Shown: positions 36,090 through 45,843, counted from the stretch's first letter. The stretch is 64,000 bases of DNA from Castellaniella sp. (GCF_004321985.1 NZ_SCQN01000053.1:38557-102556); one strand, 5' to 3'. Program-made: numbers and translations. The notes: generated from the sequence alone by a model not told the origin.

Positions 36090-37589
36090 CTAGAAACGGG
36101 GAATGTCGGGGAATGCCACCTGCCCGCCATGCACATGCATCTTGCCGTATTCGGCGCACCGAACCAGGGTCGGGATGAGTTTGAGCGGATTGAGCAGGCC
36201 ATAGGGATCGAACGCCCGCTTGAACGCTGAGAACGCGTCCAGTTCCTCGCGGGAAAATTGCGTGCACATCTGATCGATCTTCTCGATCCCGACCCCATGC
36301 TCGCCGGTGATGGTGCCGCCCACCTGAACGCAAAGCTCCAGAATGGCAACGCCAAACGCCTCAGCACGCTCGACTTCGTCGGGCAAATTGGCATCGAACA
36401 TGATGAGCGGATGCAGATTGCCGTCGCCGGCATGAAAAACGTTGGAGCACCGCAGACCGAATTGCTGCTCCATGCCGGTGATGGCCGCGAGCACGCGCCC
36501 CAGATGGCGGCGCGGAATGGTCCCGTCCATGCAGTAATAGTCCGGAGAGATGCGTCCGGCTGCCGGAAAGGCATTCTTGCGGCCGGCCCAGAACTTCAGG
36601 CGCTCTTCTTCGCTTGTGGACGTCTGCAAGCGTGTAGCGCCTACCTCGCGCAACAGCGCTTCCACGCGCGTGATCTCTTCGGCCACCTCGTCGGGCGTGC
36701 CATCGGATTCGCACAGCAGGATGGCCTCCGCCTCCAGGTCATAACCGGCCTTGACGAAAGGCTCGACCATATTGACGGCCCGCTTGTCCATGAGCTCCAG
36801 ACCTGCCGGGATGATGCCGTCTGCAATGATGCGCGTCACGCCCTCTCCGGCAAGCTCAACACTGGGAAAACTGGCCATCACGACACGGGCAAGCTCGGGG
36901 CGCGGGATGAGTTTGACGGTGACTTCGGTCACCATGCCCAGCATGCCTTCGGAACCGATGAAGGACTGCAGGAGATTCAGGCCTGGGGAATCGGGCGCCT
37001 CGCCCCCCAGTTCGACGATGTCGCCCTCGATGGTCACAAAGCGTACGCGCAGCACGTTGTGGGTGGTCAAACCGTATTTCAGGCAATGCACTCCACCGGA
37101 GTTCTCGGCCACATTGCCGCCGATCGAGCAGGCAATCTGGCTGGACGGGTCAGGAGCGTAGTACAGGCCAAGCGGCGCGGCGGCTTCTGAAATAGCGAGG
37201 TTTCGCACGCCGGGTCCCACCACCGCGACACAGGATTCGGGGTCCATGCGCAGGATGCGGTTGAACTTCGCCATTCCCACCAGCACGCCATTGGGATGTG
37301 GCGTGGCACCACCCGACAGCCCGGTACCCGAGCCTCGCGGCACCACCGGAACATTGTGCTCACGGCAAGCCTTGAGCACCACCACGAGCTGGGCTTCGGT
37401 CTCGGGCAGCACCACGATGGGTGGGCACTGCCGATACAACAACAAGCCGTCAGCCTCATAGGCCCGCGTCTGATCCGGCCGGGTCAGAATGCAATGCGGC
37501 GGCAGGTCCCGGCTGATTCGTGCCAAAAAACCCGCAAAGTCCGGCTCCACAGCCGGCTGGTCCACCATGACGTTCGCCGCAGTATCCAT
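36090..37589 (-). CDS. glcD: Glycolate oxidase subunit GlcD
   Basis: A 499-residue FAD-linked oxidase oxidising glycolate to glyoxylate. FAD contacts are in PRGSGTGLSGGATPHPNGV, SSQIACSIGGNVAENSGGVHCLKYG, and GSEGMLGMVTEVTV. The C-terminal oxidase domain has HAGDGNLHPLIMFD and GTITGEHGVG. The ATG at 37589 is chosen over a TTG 18 bases upstream, giving the usual length. First of glcDEF-mnmA; no glcC regulator is adjacent. Confidence 0.94.
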   Translation of the reverse strand: MDTAANVMVDQPAVEPDFAGFLARISRDLPPHCILTRPDQTRAYEADGLLLYRQCPPIVVLPETEAQLVVVLKACREHNVPVVPRGSGTGLSGGATPHPNGVLVGMAKFNRILRMDPESCVAVVGPGVRNLAISEAAAPLGLYYAPDPSSQIACSIGGNVAENSGGVHCLKYGLTTHNVLRVRFVTIEGDIVELGGEAPDSPGLNLLQSFIGSEGMLGMVTEVTVKLIPRPELARVVMASFPSVELAGEGVTRIIADGIIPAGLELMDKRAVNMVEPFVKAGYDLEAEAILLCESDGTPDEVAEEITRVEALLREVGATRLQTSTSEEERLKFWAGRKNAFPAAGRISPDYYCMDGTIPRRHLGRVLAAITGMEQQFGLRCSNVFHAGDGNLHPLIMFDANLPDEVERAEAFGVAILELCVQVGGTITGEHGVGIEKIDQMCTQFSREELDAFSAFKRAFDPYGLLNPLKLIPTLVRCAEYGKMHVHGGQVAFPDIPRF

Positions 37590-37625
37590 TACGATTTCCA
37601 GATTCAATCAGCCCGCAATCGGGGA

Positions 37626-38714
37626 TCAGGCAGCACTGGCGGCCGGCACGGCGTTCGCCAGATGCTCACGGCGGCCACGCACAGCCCGCGCAAGACGATC
37701 CAGCAGATTCAGCGACGTATCCCAGTCCACACAGCCATCCGTAATGCTCTGACCATACACCAGAGGCTTGCCCGGGACCAAATCCTGCCGCCCGCCCACC
37801 AGGTGGCTCTCGATCATGACGCCGAACAGGTGCGAATCACCCGCCTCGACCTGACCGCAGATGTCCTCGATGACCAGCGGCTGACGGGTATAGTCCTTCT
37901 TGCTGTTGGCGTGGCTCGCATCGATCATGACACGTGGCCGCATGTGGACCTTTTCCAGCGCCTGGGCAGCGGCCTGCACATGTTCAGCCTCGTAGTTGGG
38001 TGCCTTGCCACCGCGCAGAATGATGTGACAGTCCTCATTGCCTCGCGTGGAGACGATGGCTGAACGCCCGCCCTTCGTGACCGACAGGAAGTAGTGTGAA
38101 TGAGCGGCGGCTTTCAGGGCGTCGATGGCGATACGGATGTTGCCGTCCGTCCCGTTCTTGAATCCGACCGGGCAGGACAGCCCCGAGGCCAGTTCGCGGT
38201 GCACCTGGCTTTCGGTCGTGCGCGCACCAATGGCGCCCCATGACACCAGATCTGCAATGTATTGCGGCGTGATCATGTCGAGAAATTCGCAGCCGGCCGG
38301 CAGGCCCAGCGAATTGATGTCCAGCAGCAGCCGGCGCGCAGTGCGCAGGCCCTGATTGATGTCGAAGCTGCCGTCCAGTCCCGGATCGTTGATCAGCCCC
38401 TTCCAGCCCACCGTGGTACGCGGCTTCTCGAAGTAGACACGCATGATGATTTCCAGGTCGCCGGCGTAGCGTTCGCGTTGCTCGGCCAGCCGCCTGGCAT
38501 ACTCCATGGCAGCCTGCGGATCGTGGATGGAACACGGCCCAATCACCACCACCAAACGATCCCCATGGCCATGAAGGATGTCATGCACGGCCTGACGCGA
38601 GTCGTGCACCGTAGCCGACACGGCCGACGTGCAGGGAAACTCGTGCATCACATGCGCGGGGGGGGCCAGCTCACGGATCTCTCGGATGCGAATGTCGTCG
38701 GTGTTGTGTGACAC
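37626..38714 (-). CDS. aroG: Phe-type DAHP synthase (class I)
   Basis: A 362-residue 3-deoxy-7-phosphoheptulonate synthase, the entry enzyme of aromatic amino acid synthesis. Marks: VVIGPCSIHDPQAAMEYA, RVYFEKPRTTVGWKGLINDP, SGLSCPVGFKNGTDG, IDASHANSKKD and GVMIESHLVGG. A GTG start at 38714 is chosen because GGAG lies seven bases upstream and it matches relatives' starts. Expression is probably attenuated by a Phe/Tyr leader peptide (38801-38884). Feedback type (Phe, Tyr or Trp) cannot be fixed from sequence alone; the leader suggests Phe/Tyr. Confidence 0.92.
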   Translation of the reverse strand: MSHNTDDIRIREIRELAPPAHVMHEFPCTSAVSATVHDSRQAVHDILHGHGDRLVVVIGPCSIHDPQAAMEYARRLAEQRERYAGDLEIIMRVYFEKPRTTVGWKGLINDPGLDGSFDINQGLRTARRLLLDINSLGLPAGCEFLDMITPQYIADLVSWGAIGARTTESQVHRELASGLSCPVGFKNGTDGNIRIAIDALKAAAHSHYFLSVTKGGRSAIVSTRGNEDCHIILRGGKAPNYEAEHVQAAAQALEKVHMRPRVMIDASHANSKKDYTRQPLVIEDICGQVEAGDSHLFGVMIESHLVGGRQDLVPGKPLVYGQSITDGCVDWDTSLNLLDRLARAVRGRREHLANAVPAASAA

Positions 38715-38754
38715 GGTGAAGCTCCTGTTGGGCCGGATGCGCGCGGGCGGAAAC

Positions 38755-38787
38755 AAAAAAGCCGCCTGGCACCGCCGGCGGCTTTTT
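38755..38787 (-). terminator. Attenuator terminator in the aroG leader
   Basis: On the minus strand AAAAAGCCGCC pairs with GGCGGCTTTTTT around a 10-base loop, giving an 11-bp stem followed by TTTTTTG. It sits between the leader peptide and aroG, so it stops transcription unless an alternative hairpin forms. Confidence 0.85.
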
Positions 38788-38834
38788 GGGGAATTTTTGA
38801 CTAACTAATGGTACAGCGATTCCCTTCCTCCGCC
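38788..38834 (-). promoter_or_regulatory. Candidate antiterminator of aroG
   Basis: Upstream GGCGG (38830-38834) and GGGAAT (38819-38824) on the minus strand can pair with downstream CCGCC, the 5' arm of the terminator (38777-38781), and ATTCCC (38789-38794). The two helices together would block the terminator. Inferred from complementarity only. Confidence 0.55.
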
Positions 38835-38884
38835 AGCGGCTTTGGAAACGTAAAAAAGTAAAAAAAGTACGAAATCGCGTGCAT
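38801..38884 (-). CDS. Phe/Tyr leader peptide for aroG
   Basis: A 27-residue ORF, MHAISYFFYFFTFPKP then LAEEGNRCTIS, reading toward aroG and ending 17 bases before the attenuator stem. Codons 6-13 hold five Phe and two Tyr, a density seen only in attenuation leaders; the FFTFP end resembles the enteric PheL peptide. Ribosome stalling at these codons when Phe or Tyr is scarce would favour the antiterminator. The ribosome site is weak. Confidence 0.75.
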   Translation of the reverse strand: MHAISYFFYFFTFPKPLAEEGNRCTIS

Positions 38885-38948
38885 TCGACGATGCTACCAC
38901 ACGGCCGTCCAAATCTCCAAGCTCGTGGCGTTCTTTACGAAATACCAC

Positions 38949-38978
38949 AATTGATTTCACTAGAATTGATTCCATTAC
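38949..38978. promoter_or_regulatory. Candidate EctR operator, ehu promoter
   Basis: AATTGATTTCACTAG followed by AATTGATTCCATTAC, a 15-base direct repeat. The core TTGATTTCnnTAGAA matches the palindrome upstream of ectR (45867-45884). The second repeat overlaps the ehuB -35. Confidence 0.45.
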
Positions 38979-38993
38979 TAATCATTCTATAAT
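38966..38993 (+). promoter_or_regulatory. ehuBCDA promoter
   Basis: TTGATT (38966-38971) and a perfect TATAAT (38988-38993) with a 16-base spacer, 36 bases before ehuB. Confidence 0.7.
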
Positions 38994-39028
38994 TTATAAT
39001 TCGACATGGAATTAAATGGAGAGCGCAC

Positions 39029-39889
39029 ATGAAACCGATCACCAAACCGCTACTGCTTGCCTTGACCACCGCGTGCACCCTGACAATGGCGGGCCAGGCG
39101 CTCTCAGCCGACCTGGCTACGATCCGCAAGGCGGGGACGCTGCGCGTGGCCATCGCCAACGAAATTCCCTACGGCTATACGGATCTGAGTGGAAAGGCGA
39201 AGGGGGTGGGGCCCGATGTGGCCAAACAGATCGCCAAGGCCCTGGGGATCCGAAACATCCAGTGGACCACCACCAATTTCGGCTCCCTGATCCCGGGCCT
39301 GCAGGCCAACCGTTACGACATGGTCGCCGCCGAAATGGCCGTTCTGCCGCAGCGCTGCAACCAGGTACTCTTCTCGGAACCAGACAGCTCCTACGGCGAG
39401 GGTCTGCTGGTGCCCAAGGGCAACCCGAAGAAAATCCATGATTACGCCAGCTTCGCCACATCAGGCCACAAGGTCGCCATCCTGGCGGGCGCCGACCAGC
39501 TCGAAATGATGCAGGCACTGAAGGTCCCCGCCAACCAGATCGTGACGATCTCCAACAACGCGGACGCCATCTCCACCGTGACCACCGGCCGGGCCGACGC
39601 ATACGCGGCGACCGGCGTGACGGTGGACCAGCTTGCCGGCAGGAGCAAGGGCAAGGCTCAGCCCGCACCCGGCTTCAAGGATCCCATCATCAACGGTCAG
39701 CCCGTGCGGAGCTGGGGCGCTTTCGCCTTTTCGAAGGACTCGGCCAGCCTGCGCGACGCGGTGAACAAAGAACTCGCCCAGTTCAAGAAGACCGACGCAT
39801 GGTCCAAGATCATGAAGCAATACGGCTTCTCGGCCCAGGACGCCACCCAATCGTTCAAACGGACGACCGCCGAACTGTGCAAAGGCTAG
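39029..39889 (+). CDS. ehuB: Ectoine ABC transporter substrate-binding protein
   Basis: A 286-residue periplasmic protein with a signal peptide to about residue 27 (AGQALSA). The family 3 solute-binding fold shows in RKAGTLRVAIANEIPYGYTDLSGKAKGVGPDVAKQIAKALG, MVAAEMAVLPQRC and the C-terminal WGAFAFSKDSASLRDAVNKEL. It collects ectoine and hydroxyectoine; the neighbouring ect genes support the substrate. First of four ehu genes. Confidence 0.88.
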   Translation: MKPITKPLLLALTTACTLTMAGQALSADLATIRKAGTLRVAIANEIPYGYTDLSGKAKGVGPDVAKQIAKALGIRNIQWTTTNFGSLIPGLQANRYDMVAAEMAVLPQRCNQVLFSEPDSSYGEGLLVPKGNPKKIHDYASFATSGHKVAILAGADQLEMMQALKVPANQIVTISNNADAISTVTTGRADAYAATGVTVDQLAGRSKGKAQPAPGFKDPIINGQPVRSWGAFAFSKDSASLRDAVNKELAQFKKTDAWSKIMKQYGFSAQDATQSFKRTTAELCKG

Positions 39890-39901
39890 ACCGGAGCCGG
39901 C

Positions 39902-40573
39902 ATGCAATGGCTCTCGTACCTGCATCCGCTGATGCTGGGGGCACGAGTCACCGTTGAAATGACGGTGTACTCCGGCGTACTCGGTACGCTGTTCTCCTTC
40001 CTGTTCGGGATCGGCCGCCTGTCCCCTGCGCGTCCCCTGCGCTGGGGCTCCATCGCCATGATCGAGATCTTCCGTGGCACCTCGCTTCTGGTACAGCTTT
40101 TCTGGCTGTTCTTCGCGCTGCCGGTGCTGGGCCATGCAATGGGCATGGACCTGCGCATGCCGCCCGTGGTCGCCGGCACGCTGGCGCTGAGCCTGAACAT
40201 CGGCGCCTACGGTGCGGAGGTCGTGCGTGGCGCCATCCAGGCCGTTCCGCGCAGCCAGCACGAGGCTGCCAAGGCTCTGGACTTCACCCCGCGCCAGACC
40301 CTCTGGCGGATCGCCATCCCGCAAGCCATCCCGGAGATGATGCCGTCGTTCAGCAACCTGGCGGTCCAGAACCTGAAAGACACTGCCCTGGTGTCCCTCA
40401 TCGGGCTGGCCGATCTGGCCTTTCAGGCCGAACGCATCCGCAATTTCACGCAGGACAGCACTTCGGTCTACACCCTGCTGCTATTGATGTATTTCGGCAT
40501 GGCACTCGTGCTCTCAGGTCTGATGCGGCTGCTGGAGGCGTACGTCAGCCGCTGGCGTGCGCAGAGGATCTGA
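39902..40573 (+). CDS. ehuC: Ectoine ABC transporter permease EhuC
   Basis: A 223-residue inner-membrane permease of the polar amino acid type with five hydrophobic segments and the EAA loop at EAAKALDFTPRQTLWRIAIPQAIPEMMP, where the ATPase docks. It pairs with EhuD. The stop and the ehuD start are 2 bases apart. Confidence 0.88.
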   Translation: MQWLSYLHPLMLGARVTVEMTVYSGVLGTLFSFLFGIGRLSPARPLRWGSIAMIEIFRGTSLLVQLFWLFFALPVLGHAMGMDLRMPPVVAGTLALSLNIGAYGAEVVRGAIQAVPRSQHEAAKALDFTPRQTLWRIAIPQAIPEMMPSFSNLAVQNLKDTALVSLIGLADLAFQAERIRNFTQDSTSVYTLLLLMYFGMALVLSGLMRLLEAYVSRWRAQRI

Positions 40574-40575
40574 CC

Positions 40576-41268
40576 ATGTTGTTCGGACTCTCCTGGGACG
40601 CCAGCACCAACTGGACGCTGGCCTGGTCCATCCTGCCCATCCTGCTGCGCGGACTGGTGGTCACCCTGCAAGCTGCTTTGCTCGGCTTTGCCGTCGGGGC
40701 AGCACTGGGACTGGTCCTCGCGGTCCTCAAGGGTTCACGCCTGCGCATCATTGCGTGGCCGGCCCGGGTCCTCAACGAGTTCCTGCGCGACACCCCGCTG
40801 CTGGTGCAGCTCTTCTTCCTGTATTACGTGCTGCCGGAGTACGGCCTGGTGTTGCCCGCCTTCCTCACGGGCGCCCTGGCGTTGGGCGTGCAATACAGCG
40901 CCTACATGTCCGAGGTCTACCGGGCCGGACTGGAATCCATCACGCGCGGGCAGACCGAGGCCGCCCGCGCCCTGGACATCTCGCCGCTGCGGACCCTGGG
41001 CGTCATCATTTTGCCGCAGGCCATCCCGCGCATCATCCCGGCCCTGGGAAATTACCTGATTTCCATCATGAAGGACGTGCCCGTCCTGTCGGTGGTCTCA
41101 ATCCTGGAGATGCTCAACGTCGCGCGCATCATCGGCGACCGAACCTTCAACTACATGGTGCCGCTCTCAATGGTCGGCCTGCTGTACCTGATCCTGACCC
41201 TGATCGCCTCGGCGGCAGTGCGCTATCTGGACGAGCGGCTGCCCAAGCGCGGCATCCCGCTGCGCTGA
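40576..41268 (+). CDS. ehuD: Ectoine ABC transporter permease EhuD
   Basis: A 230-residue permease with five hydrophobic segments and the EAA loop [29 protein letters not shown]. It forms the channel with EhuC. Like its partner it has the [15 protein letters not shown] type start of amino acid permeases. Confidence 0.88.
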   Translation: MLFGLSWDASTNWTLAWSILPILLRGLVVTLQAALLGFAVGAALGLVLAVLKGSRLRIIAWPARVLNEFLRDTPLLVQLFFLYYVLPEYGLVLPAFLTGALALGVQYSAYMSEVYRAGLESITRGQTEAARALDISPLRTLGVIILPQAIPRIIPALGNYLISIMKDVPVLSVVSILEMLNVARIIGDRTFNYMVPLSMVGLLYLILTLIASAAVRYLDERLPKRGIPLR

Positions 41269-41305
41269 CGCGCGCCCGCCAGCAAACGTCCACCCGGAGT
41301 TCCCG

Positions 41306-42148
41306 ATGCAAGAATCCCCGTCAATCACTGCCCGCCGACAGCCCGTAACGACCAGCCCTGCCGACAACGCAGATGCCATCATCCGGATGGACCATGTGGT
41401 CAAGCGGTTCGGCGTCACCACCGTGCTGGATGGCCTGGACTTCCAGGTTGCAAAAGGCGAAAAGGTGACCATCATCGGGCCCTCTGGCTCTGGCAAATCC
41501 ACCGTTCTGCGGATTTTGATGACGCTGGAAACCATCGATGATGGCTTCATCCATGTAGCCGGCAAGCCTCTATGGCATGAATACCGGAACGGTCAGGCCG
41601 TGCCCGCCAGCGAGCCCCACCTTCGCGCGATGCGCAAGGAAATGGGGATGGTGTTCCAGCAGTTCAATCTGTTCCCGCACATGACGGTGCTGCGCAACAT
41701 CACCGAATCGCCAGTTCACGTGCTGGGCCTGTCGCCTCCGGAAGCGCGGGCGCGCGCCCATGAATACCTGGACTTGGTGGGAATGACCGAGCACGCAGGG
41801 AAATTCCCCAGCCAGCTCTCAGGGGGTCAGCAACAGCGTGTGGCGATTGCGCGAGCCCTGGCCATGCGGCCCAATATCATGCTGTTCGATGAACCCACCT
41901 CGGCCCTGGACCCCGAATTGGTGGGCGAAGTCCTCACCGTCATCCAGCGGTTGACGGAAGAGCACGATCTCACCATATTGCTGGTCACACATGAAATGGA
42001 ATTCGCCCGCCAGATTTCGGACCGTGTGTGTTTTTTCGACGGCGGGGTCATTGTGGAAGAAGCACCGCCGGAGGACATTTTTACCGCGCCGCGCGAAGGA
42101 CGGACACAGGAATTCTTGAAGAGCTTCATCCAGACGCACCAGTCATGA
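41306..42148 (+). CDS. ehuA: Ectoine ABC transporter ATP-binding protein
   Basis: A 280-residue ABC ATPase: Walker [10 protein letters not shown], signature [17 protein letters not shown], Walker [15 protein letters not shown] and switch His in [10 protein letters not shown]. It powers the ehu importer. The N-terminal 25 residues are an extra Thr/Ala-rich stretch. It ends 15 bases from the convergent ectD stop. Confidence 0.88.
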   Translation: MQESPSITARRQPVTTSPADNADAIIRMDHVVKRFGVTTVLDGLDFQVAKGEKVTIIGPSGSGKSTVLRILMTLETIDDGFIHVAGKPLWHEYRNGQAVPASEPHLRAMRKEMGMVFQQFNLFPHMTVLRNITESPVHVLGLSPPEARARAHEYLDLVGMTEHAGKFPSQLSGGQQQRVAIARALAMRPNIMLFDEPTSALDPELVGEVLTVIQRLTEEHDLTILLVTHEMEFARQISDRVCFFDGGVIVEEAPPEDIFTAPREGRTQEFLKSFIQTHQS

Positions 42149-42162
42149 TCCTACCGGCAGGA

Positions 42163-43065
42163 TCAAGCCGCCGCCGGCAGCGGCGTCAGCGCTTCGCAAC
42201 GCTGGCGGGCAGCAACGTGTTCCGGCCTGGGCTGCGTACCCCCAAAGGGCGCCACCAGGCGATTTTCCACGCTGTTGTAGACCACGAAAACATTGCTGCG
42301 CGACCAGGGAGACAGATTCCCACCGGATCCGTGCAAGGTATTGCAATCAAAGAACACCACGGAACCGGCCCGCGCCACCACGGACCTCAGACCACCCCGC
42401 TCCGCCAGCAGGCGCAGGCTTACGGGATCAGGCACACCGACTTCCTGACGCCGCAAGGATGCATGGTAGTGATCTTCGGGAGTCTCGCCCACACAGGCCA
42501 CGAACTGCTGATGCGACTCGGGGATCAGCATCAGGGGCCCGTTGAAGGGAGTATTGTCCGTCAGCAGCACCGAGCAGCTGAGCGCCCGCATGGCCGGCAT
42601 GCCGTCTTCCACATGCCAGGTTTCGAAATCCGAGTGCCAGTAGAACTCCTCACCATCCAGCGCCGGCTTCATGTTCACCCGCGACTGGTGGACATAGACC
42701 TCGGACCCCAGAATCTGGCGCGCGGCATTCAGCAGCCTGGGGTCGCGCGCCAGGCCGGCCAGCCGATGTCCCAGCTCGTGAACCCTGAAGATGGAGCGCA
42801 GCGCGGCGCTTCCCGGCTCACGGATCACCTCTTCGCCCTCTCGCACGGACGGATCGTGCTCCAAGGCGATGGCCTCGTCGCACAAGGCCTGGACCTCCCG
42901 CGAGCTGAACACGCCATTCAGTGTCACAAACCCTTGCCGCGCATAGTTCCGCAGTTGCTCTTCGGTGAGCGCATCCACGTAGCCCCCCTGGTCATAAACC
43001 ACCGGATCACAGCGCGCGATGAGGGCAGCGTCGCGACCAGCACGCGAGACATAAAAGTCCTTCAT
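42163..43065 (-). CDS. ectD: Ectoine hydroxylase
   Basis: A 300-residue Fe(II)/2-oxoglutarate dioxygenase turning ectoine into 5-hydroxyectoine. The iron site and signature are in EFYWHSDFETWHVEDGMPAMRAL, with the second His in DCNTLHGSGGNLSPWSRSN. AAGGAG lies seven bases before ATG 43065; a longer TTG start is less likely. Last gene of the ect operon. Confidence 0.95.
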   Translation of the reverse strand: MKDFYVSRAGRDAALIARCDPVVYDQGGYVDALTEEQLRNYARQGFVTLNGVFSSREVQALCDEAIALEHDPSVREGEEVIREPGSAALRSIFRVHELGHRLAGLARDPRLLNAARQILGSEVYVHQSRVNMKPALDGEEFYWHSDFETWHVEDGMPAMRALSCSVLLTDNTPFNGPLMLIPESHQQFVACVGETPEDHYHASLRRQEVGVPDPVSLRLLAERGGLRSVVARAGSVVFFDCNTLHGSGGNLSPWSRSNVFVVYNSVENRLVAPFGGTQPRPEHVAARQRCEALTPLPAAA

Positions 43066-43076
43066 GGCAAACTCCT

Positions 43077-43472
43077 TCAATCAGCCTGGGTCTCCAACGG
43101 ATACACCCCTGCTGCATCGTGCACCTCACGCCCGGTCAGCGGCGGATTGAACACACAGATGACCCGCAACGGTTCGCGGCCACCACGTAGCCAATGCTCG
43201 TCGTGCTCGTTCAGCGCATAAACCACGCCTGGGCCAAGAGCATATTTCCGACCGTCCGCAACCGTTTCGATTTCGCCGTCTCCATCGATGCACCAGACGG
43301 CCTCCAGATGATTCTGATAGTGGATATGGGTTTCCGTACCCGGAAAGATCACGGTTTCATGAAACGAAAACCCCATGCCGTCATCGGCCAGCAGCACACG
43401 CCGGCTGGTCCAGTTTCCGGTCACGACCTCGTGCTGTGTACCCAGCACATCCCTGACATGACGTACGATCAT
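43077..43472 (-). CDS. ectC: L-ectoine synthase
   Basis: A 131-residue cupin enzyme closing N-gamma-acetyldiaminobutyrate to ectoine. Starts [12 protein letters not shown], with iron-binding residues in the beta barrel ([23 protein letters not shown]) and the end region [17 protein letters not shown]. Follows ectB closely (4 bases). Confidence 0.95.
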   Translation of the reverse strand: MIVRHVRDVLGTQHEVVTGNWTSRRVLLADDGMGFSFHETVIFPGTETHIHYQNHLEAVWCIDGDGEIETVADGRKYALGPGVVYALNEHDEHWLRGGREPLRVICVFNPPLTGREVHDAAGVYPLETQAD

Positions 43473-43476
43473 CCCC

Positions 43477-44775
43477 TCACCCCGCTGCCTTCAGCATCCG
43501 GGGGATGCGCCCCAGGCTTTCCAGGACATCATTGGTGCTGCGTTCCAGGATTTCCAGGCCGCGCCCCAGCAGCTCATGCGGGATGGTCAGCGCCGGCAGC
43601 ACCTTCAGCACTTCATCGCGCGCACCCGAGGTTTCGATGACCAGCCCCTGTTCGAAGGCCCGGCGGGCAATGCGCTGAGCAAGATCATCGCCCGCCGGTG
43701 TCGCCAGTCCCTGGATGAGCCCACGACCGCGCACGCTCAGGCCCGCCCCCCGACAACTGTGCACCAGGTTTTCCAACCAGTCGCGCACGAAACATTCCTT
43801 GGCCGCCACGCGCTCGGACAACCCCGTGTCGGTCCAATAGCTTTCCATCGCCTGGGACGCGGTCACGAACGCCAGATTGTTGCCGCGAAACGTGCCGCTG
43901 TGTGCCCCGGGCTTCCAGATGTCCAGCTCCGGCCGAATCAGCACCAGCGACATCGGCAGGCCGAAGCCCGACAAGGACTTGGACAGCGTCACGATATCCG
44001 GCGAAATCCCCGAAGACTCGAAACTGAAGAAGTGGCCGGTGCGGCCGCACCCCACCTGAATGTCGTCCACGACGAGCAGCATGTCGTGGCTGCGGCACAG
44101 GTGCTCCAATTCACGCAGCCAGCCCTGGGACGCCACATTCACCCCGCCCTCGCCCTGAATCGTCTCCACGATGACGGCGGCGGGTCGATCCAGCCCGCTA
44201 CCTGGGTCGTCCAGCAGCCTCTCCAGATAGGCCATCGTATTGACGTCAGGCCCGAAGTACCCGTCAAACGGCATGAAGCTGGTGTTGCCCAGCGCCACTC
44301 CGGCGGCCACCCTGAATTTCTGGTTGGCGGTCGTCGCCAGCGATCCGCCGCTGACACCATGGAAACCATGTGTGAACGCAATCACATTCTGCCGGCCCTT
44401 GACCTGGCGCACGAGCTTGAGCGCCGCCTCAACGGCGTTGGTTCCAGTGGGCCCTGTGAACTGCGCCTTGTAGTTCAAGCCGCGAGGCTTGAGAATCAGC
44501 CGGTCCAGCGTCTGCAGAAAATACTTCTTGGCGGAAGTGGCCATGTCCAGCCCATGCACCACTCCGTCGGAGGCCAGATAGTCCACCAGCCGGTCACGCA
44601 GCAGCGGATTGTTGTGGCCGTAGTTCAGGGTACCCGCACCGCTGAAGAAATCGATATAGCGCCGACCCCTTTCATCGATCAGTTCCGACCCCTGGGCCTT
44701 GCTGAAAATCACCGGGAACGACCGGATGTAGCCCCTGACTTCCGACTCCATCCGCTCAAAGATTTTCAAGTCCAT
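43477..44775 (-). CDS. ectB: Diaminobutyrate-2-oxoglutarate transaminase
   Basis: A 432-residue class III aminotransferase making diaminobutyrate from aspartate semialdehyde, the first ectoine step. Marks: [56 protein letters not shown] and the PLP Lys in [14 protein letters not shown]. It overlaps ectA by 20 bases. Confidence 0.95.
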   Translation of the reverse strand: MDLKIFERMESEVRGYIRSFPVIFSKAQGSELIDERGRRYIDFFSGAGTLNYGHNNPLLRDRLVDYLASDGVVHGLDMATSAKKYFLQTLDRLILKPRGLNYKAQFTGPTGTNAVEAALKLVRQVKGRQNVIAFTHGFHGVSGGSLATTANQKFRVAAGVALGNTSFMPFDGYFGPDVNTMAYLERLLDDPGSGLDRPAAVIVETIQGEGGVNVASQGWLRELEHLCRSHDMLLVVDDIQVGCGRTGHFFSFESSGISPDIVTLSKSLSGFGLPMSLVLIRPELDIWKPGAHSGTFRGNNLAFVTASQAMESYWTDTGLSERVAAKECFVRDWLENLVHSCRGAGLSVRGRGLIQGLATPAGDDLAQRIARRAFEQGLVIETSGARDEVLKVLPALTIPHELLGRGLEILERSTNDVLESLGRIPRMLKAAG

Positions 44776-45295
44776 GGTGTGTCCTCCTGTTCATGGTTCG
44801 TGGCACCTGCGCGGCACGCAGGTCAAGCGGGCCCATGCGCAACAGGGGCTCGGCATCGTGTCCGGCACCGCCAAAGGCGGTCTCGCCGAAAAGGGGTTCC
44901 TCGTCCATCAAGGCCCCAAGGTGGGCCGCCAGCTTCGCAAACAGCCGACGCGAGGCCTGGTTTCCCGGCCCGACGGTGGTTTCGATCCAGCGCACGTCCG
45001 CCAGATGGGGGCGCGCCATCAGAGCCTGCAGCATTCGCAGGCCAAGCCGGCGGCGGCGCGCCTGTGGGTCGACAGCCACCTGCCAGACGAACAGCGCATC
45101 CGCGCGGGCCGGGGGCCGATAGGCCGATACCATGCCCAGTAGCGAACCCTCGTGGTCTGCCACTATGCATGTGCCGGAGAAATGCTCCGCGAGAAGCAGA
45201 TAAAGATAGACGGAATTCAGATCGAGAGGCTGGCAGCGGGCCACCAGACCCTGCAGTGCGGGGCCATCCGAACGGTTGGGAGCCCGCAGATTCAA
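44756..45295 (-). CDS. ectA: Diaminobutyrate acetyltransferase
   Basis: A 179-residue GNAT enzyme acetylating diaminobutyrate. It has LDLNSVYLYLLLAEHFSGTCIVAD and the acetyl-CoA loop QARRRRLGLRML, both typical of EctA. It overlaps ectR (ATGA) and ectB (20 bases). Confidence 0.95.
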   Translation of the reverse strand: MNLRAPNRSDGPALQGLVARCQPLDLNSVYLYLLLAEHFSGTCIVADHEGSLLGMVSAYRPPARADALFVWQVAVDPQARRRRLGLRMLQALMARPHLADVRWIETTVGPGNQASRRLFAKLAAHLGALMDEEPLFGETAFGGAGHDAEPLLRMGPLDLRAAQVPRTMNRRTHHGLENL

Positions 45296-45843
45296 ACCAC
45301 CAACCCCGATTCAGGCGCCACACCGCCGTCGACTGGCACATCCAGCATGGGAGACTGGCTGTCGGCGACAGCGGGCAATCCTATGCGCGCCTCCATGAGG
45401 TCCACGACACGCTCCAGCGACAGCGTGATGGTCGCCTGCTCCAGCTCCGGCAAGGCCTTCAGCGATTCAGCGAGCTTCTGCTGCAACGGCGAAGGCGTAT
45501 CGCGTGCGAGCTGGCGCCCCGCTTCCGTGGCGCTGACAAATACGATGCGCCGGTCAGCGCGACCGCGTTCGCGCACAACCAGACCCTTGTCCTCCAGCCG
45601 GTCCAGAATGCCCACCACAGTGCTGGCGCTGACATGGACTTCCCGGCTGATGGCCGTCGCCGTGAGCGGGCCGCTGGCGATGACCGTGCGCAGACACACA
45701 AGCTGCGGGCCAGTGATATGGCTGCAGGCCGACAGCTGGCGCGAGTGCAGGGCAACCGCGCGCGTGATCCGGCGCAGGGCGCGCAAGATGCGCAAGTCGT
45801 AGCTCTGTGAATCCCTCTGTGAATCCACTTCGTCGTGCATCAT
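45292..45843 (-). CDS. ectR: MarR-family regulator EctR
   Basis: A 183-residue MarR protein with a winged helix: TGPQLVCLRTVIASGPLTATAISREVHVSASTVVGILDRLEDKGLVVRERGRADRR. It is the first gene of the ect operon, coupled to ectA by ATGA, and in other ectoine producers EctR represses ect. The palindrome GATTTC/GAAATC 26 bases before its start is a likely self-operator. Confidence 0.85.
   Translation of the reverse strand: MMHDEVDSQRDSQSYDLRILRALRRITRAVALHSRQLSACSHITGPQLVCLRTVIASGPLTATAISREVHVSASTVVGILDRLEDKGLVVRERGRADRRIVFVSATEAGRQLARDTPSPLQQKLAESLKALPELEQATITLSLERVVDLMEARIGLPAVADSQSPMLDVPVDGGVAPESGLVV

Noticed and set aside
43576..45810. Plus-strand open frame of 744 codons opposite the ect operon
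   Set aside because: It lies antisense to ectBA and ectR, which are unmistakable. The protein is low-complexity with His/Arg/Gln bias typical of high-GC shadow frames.
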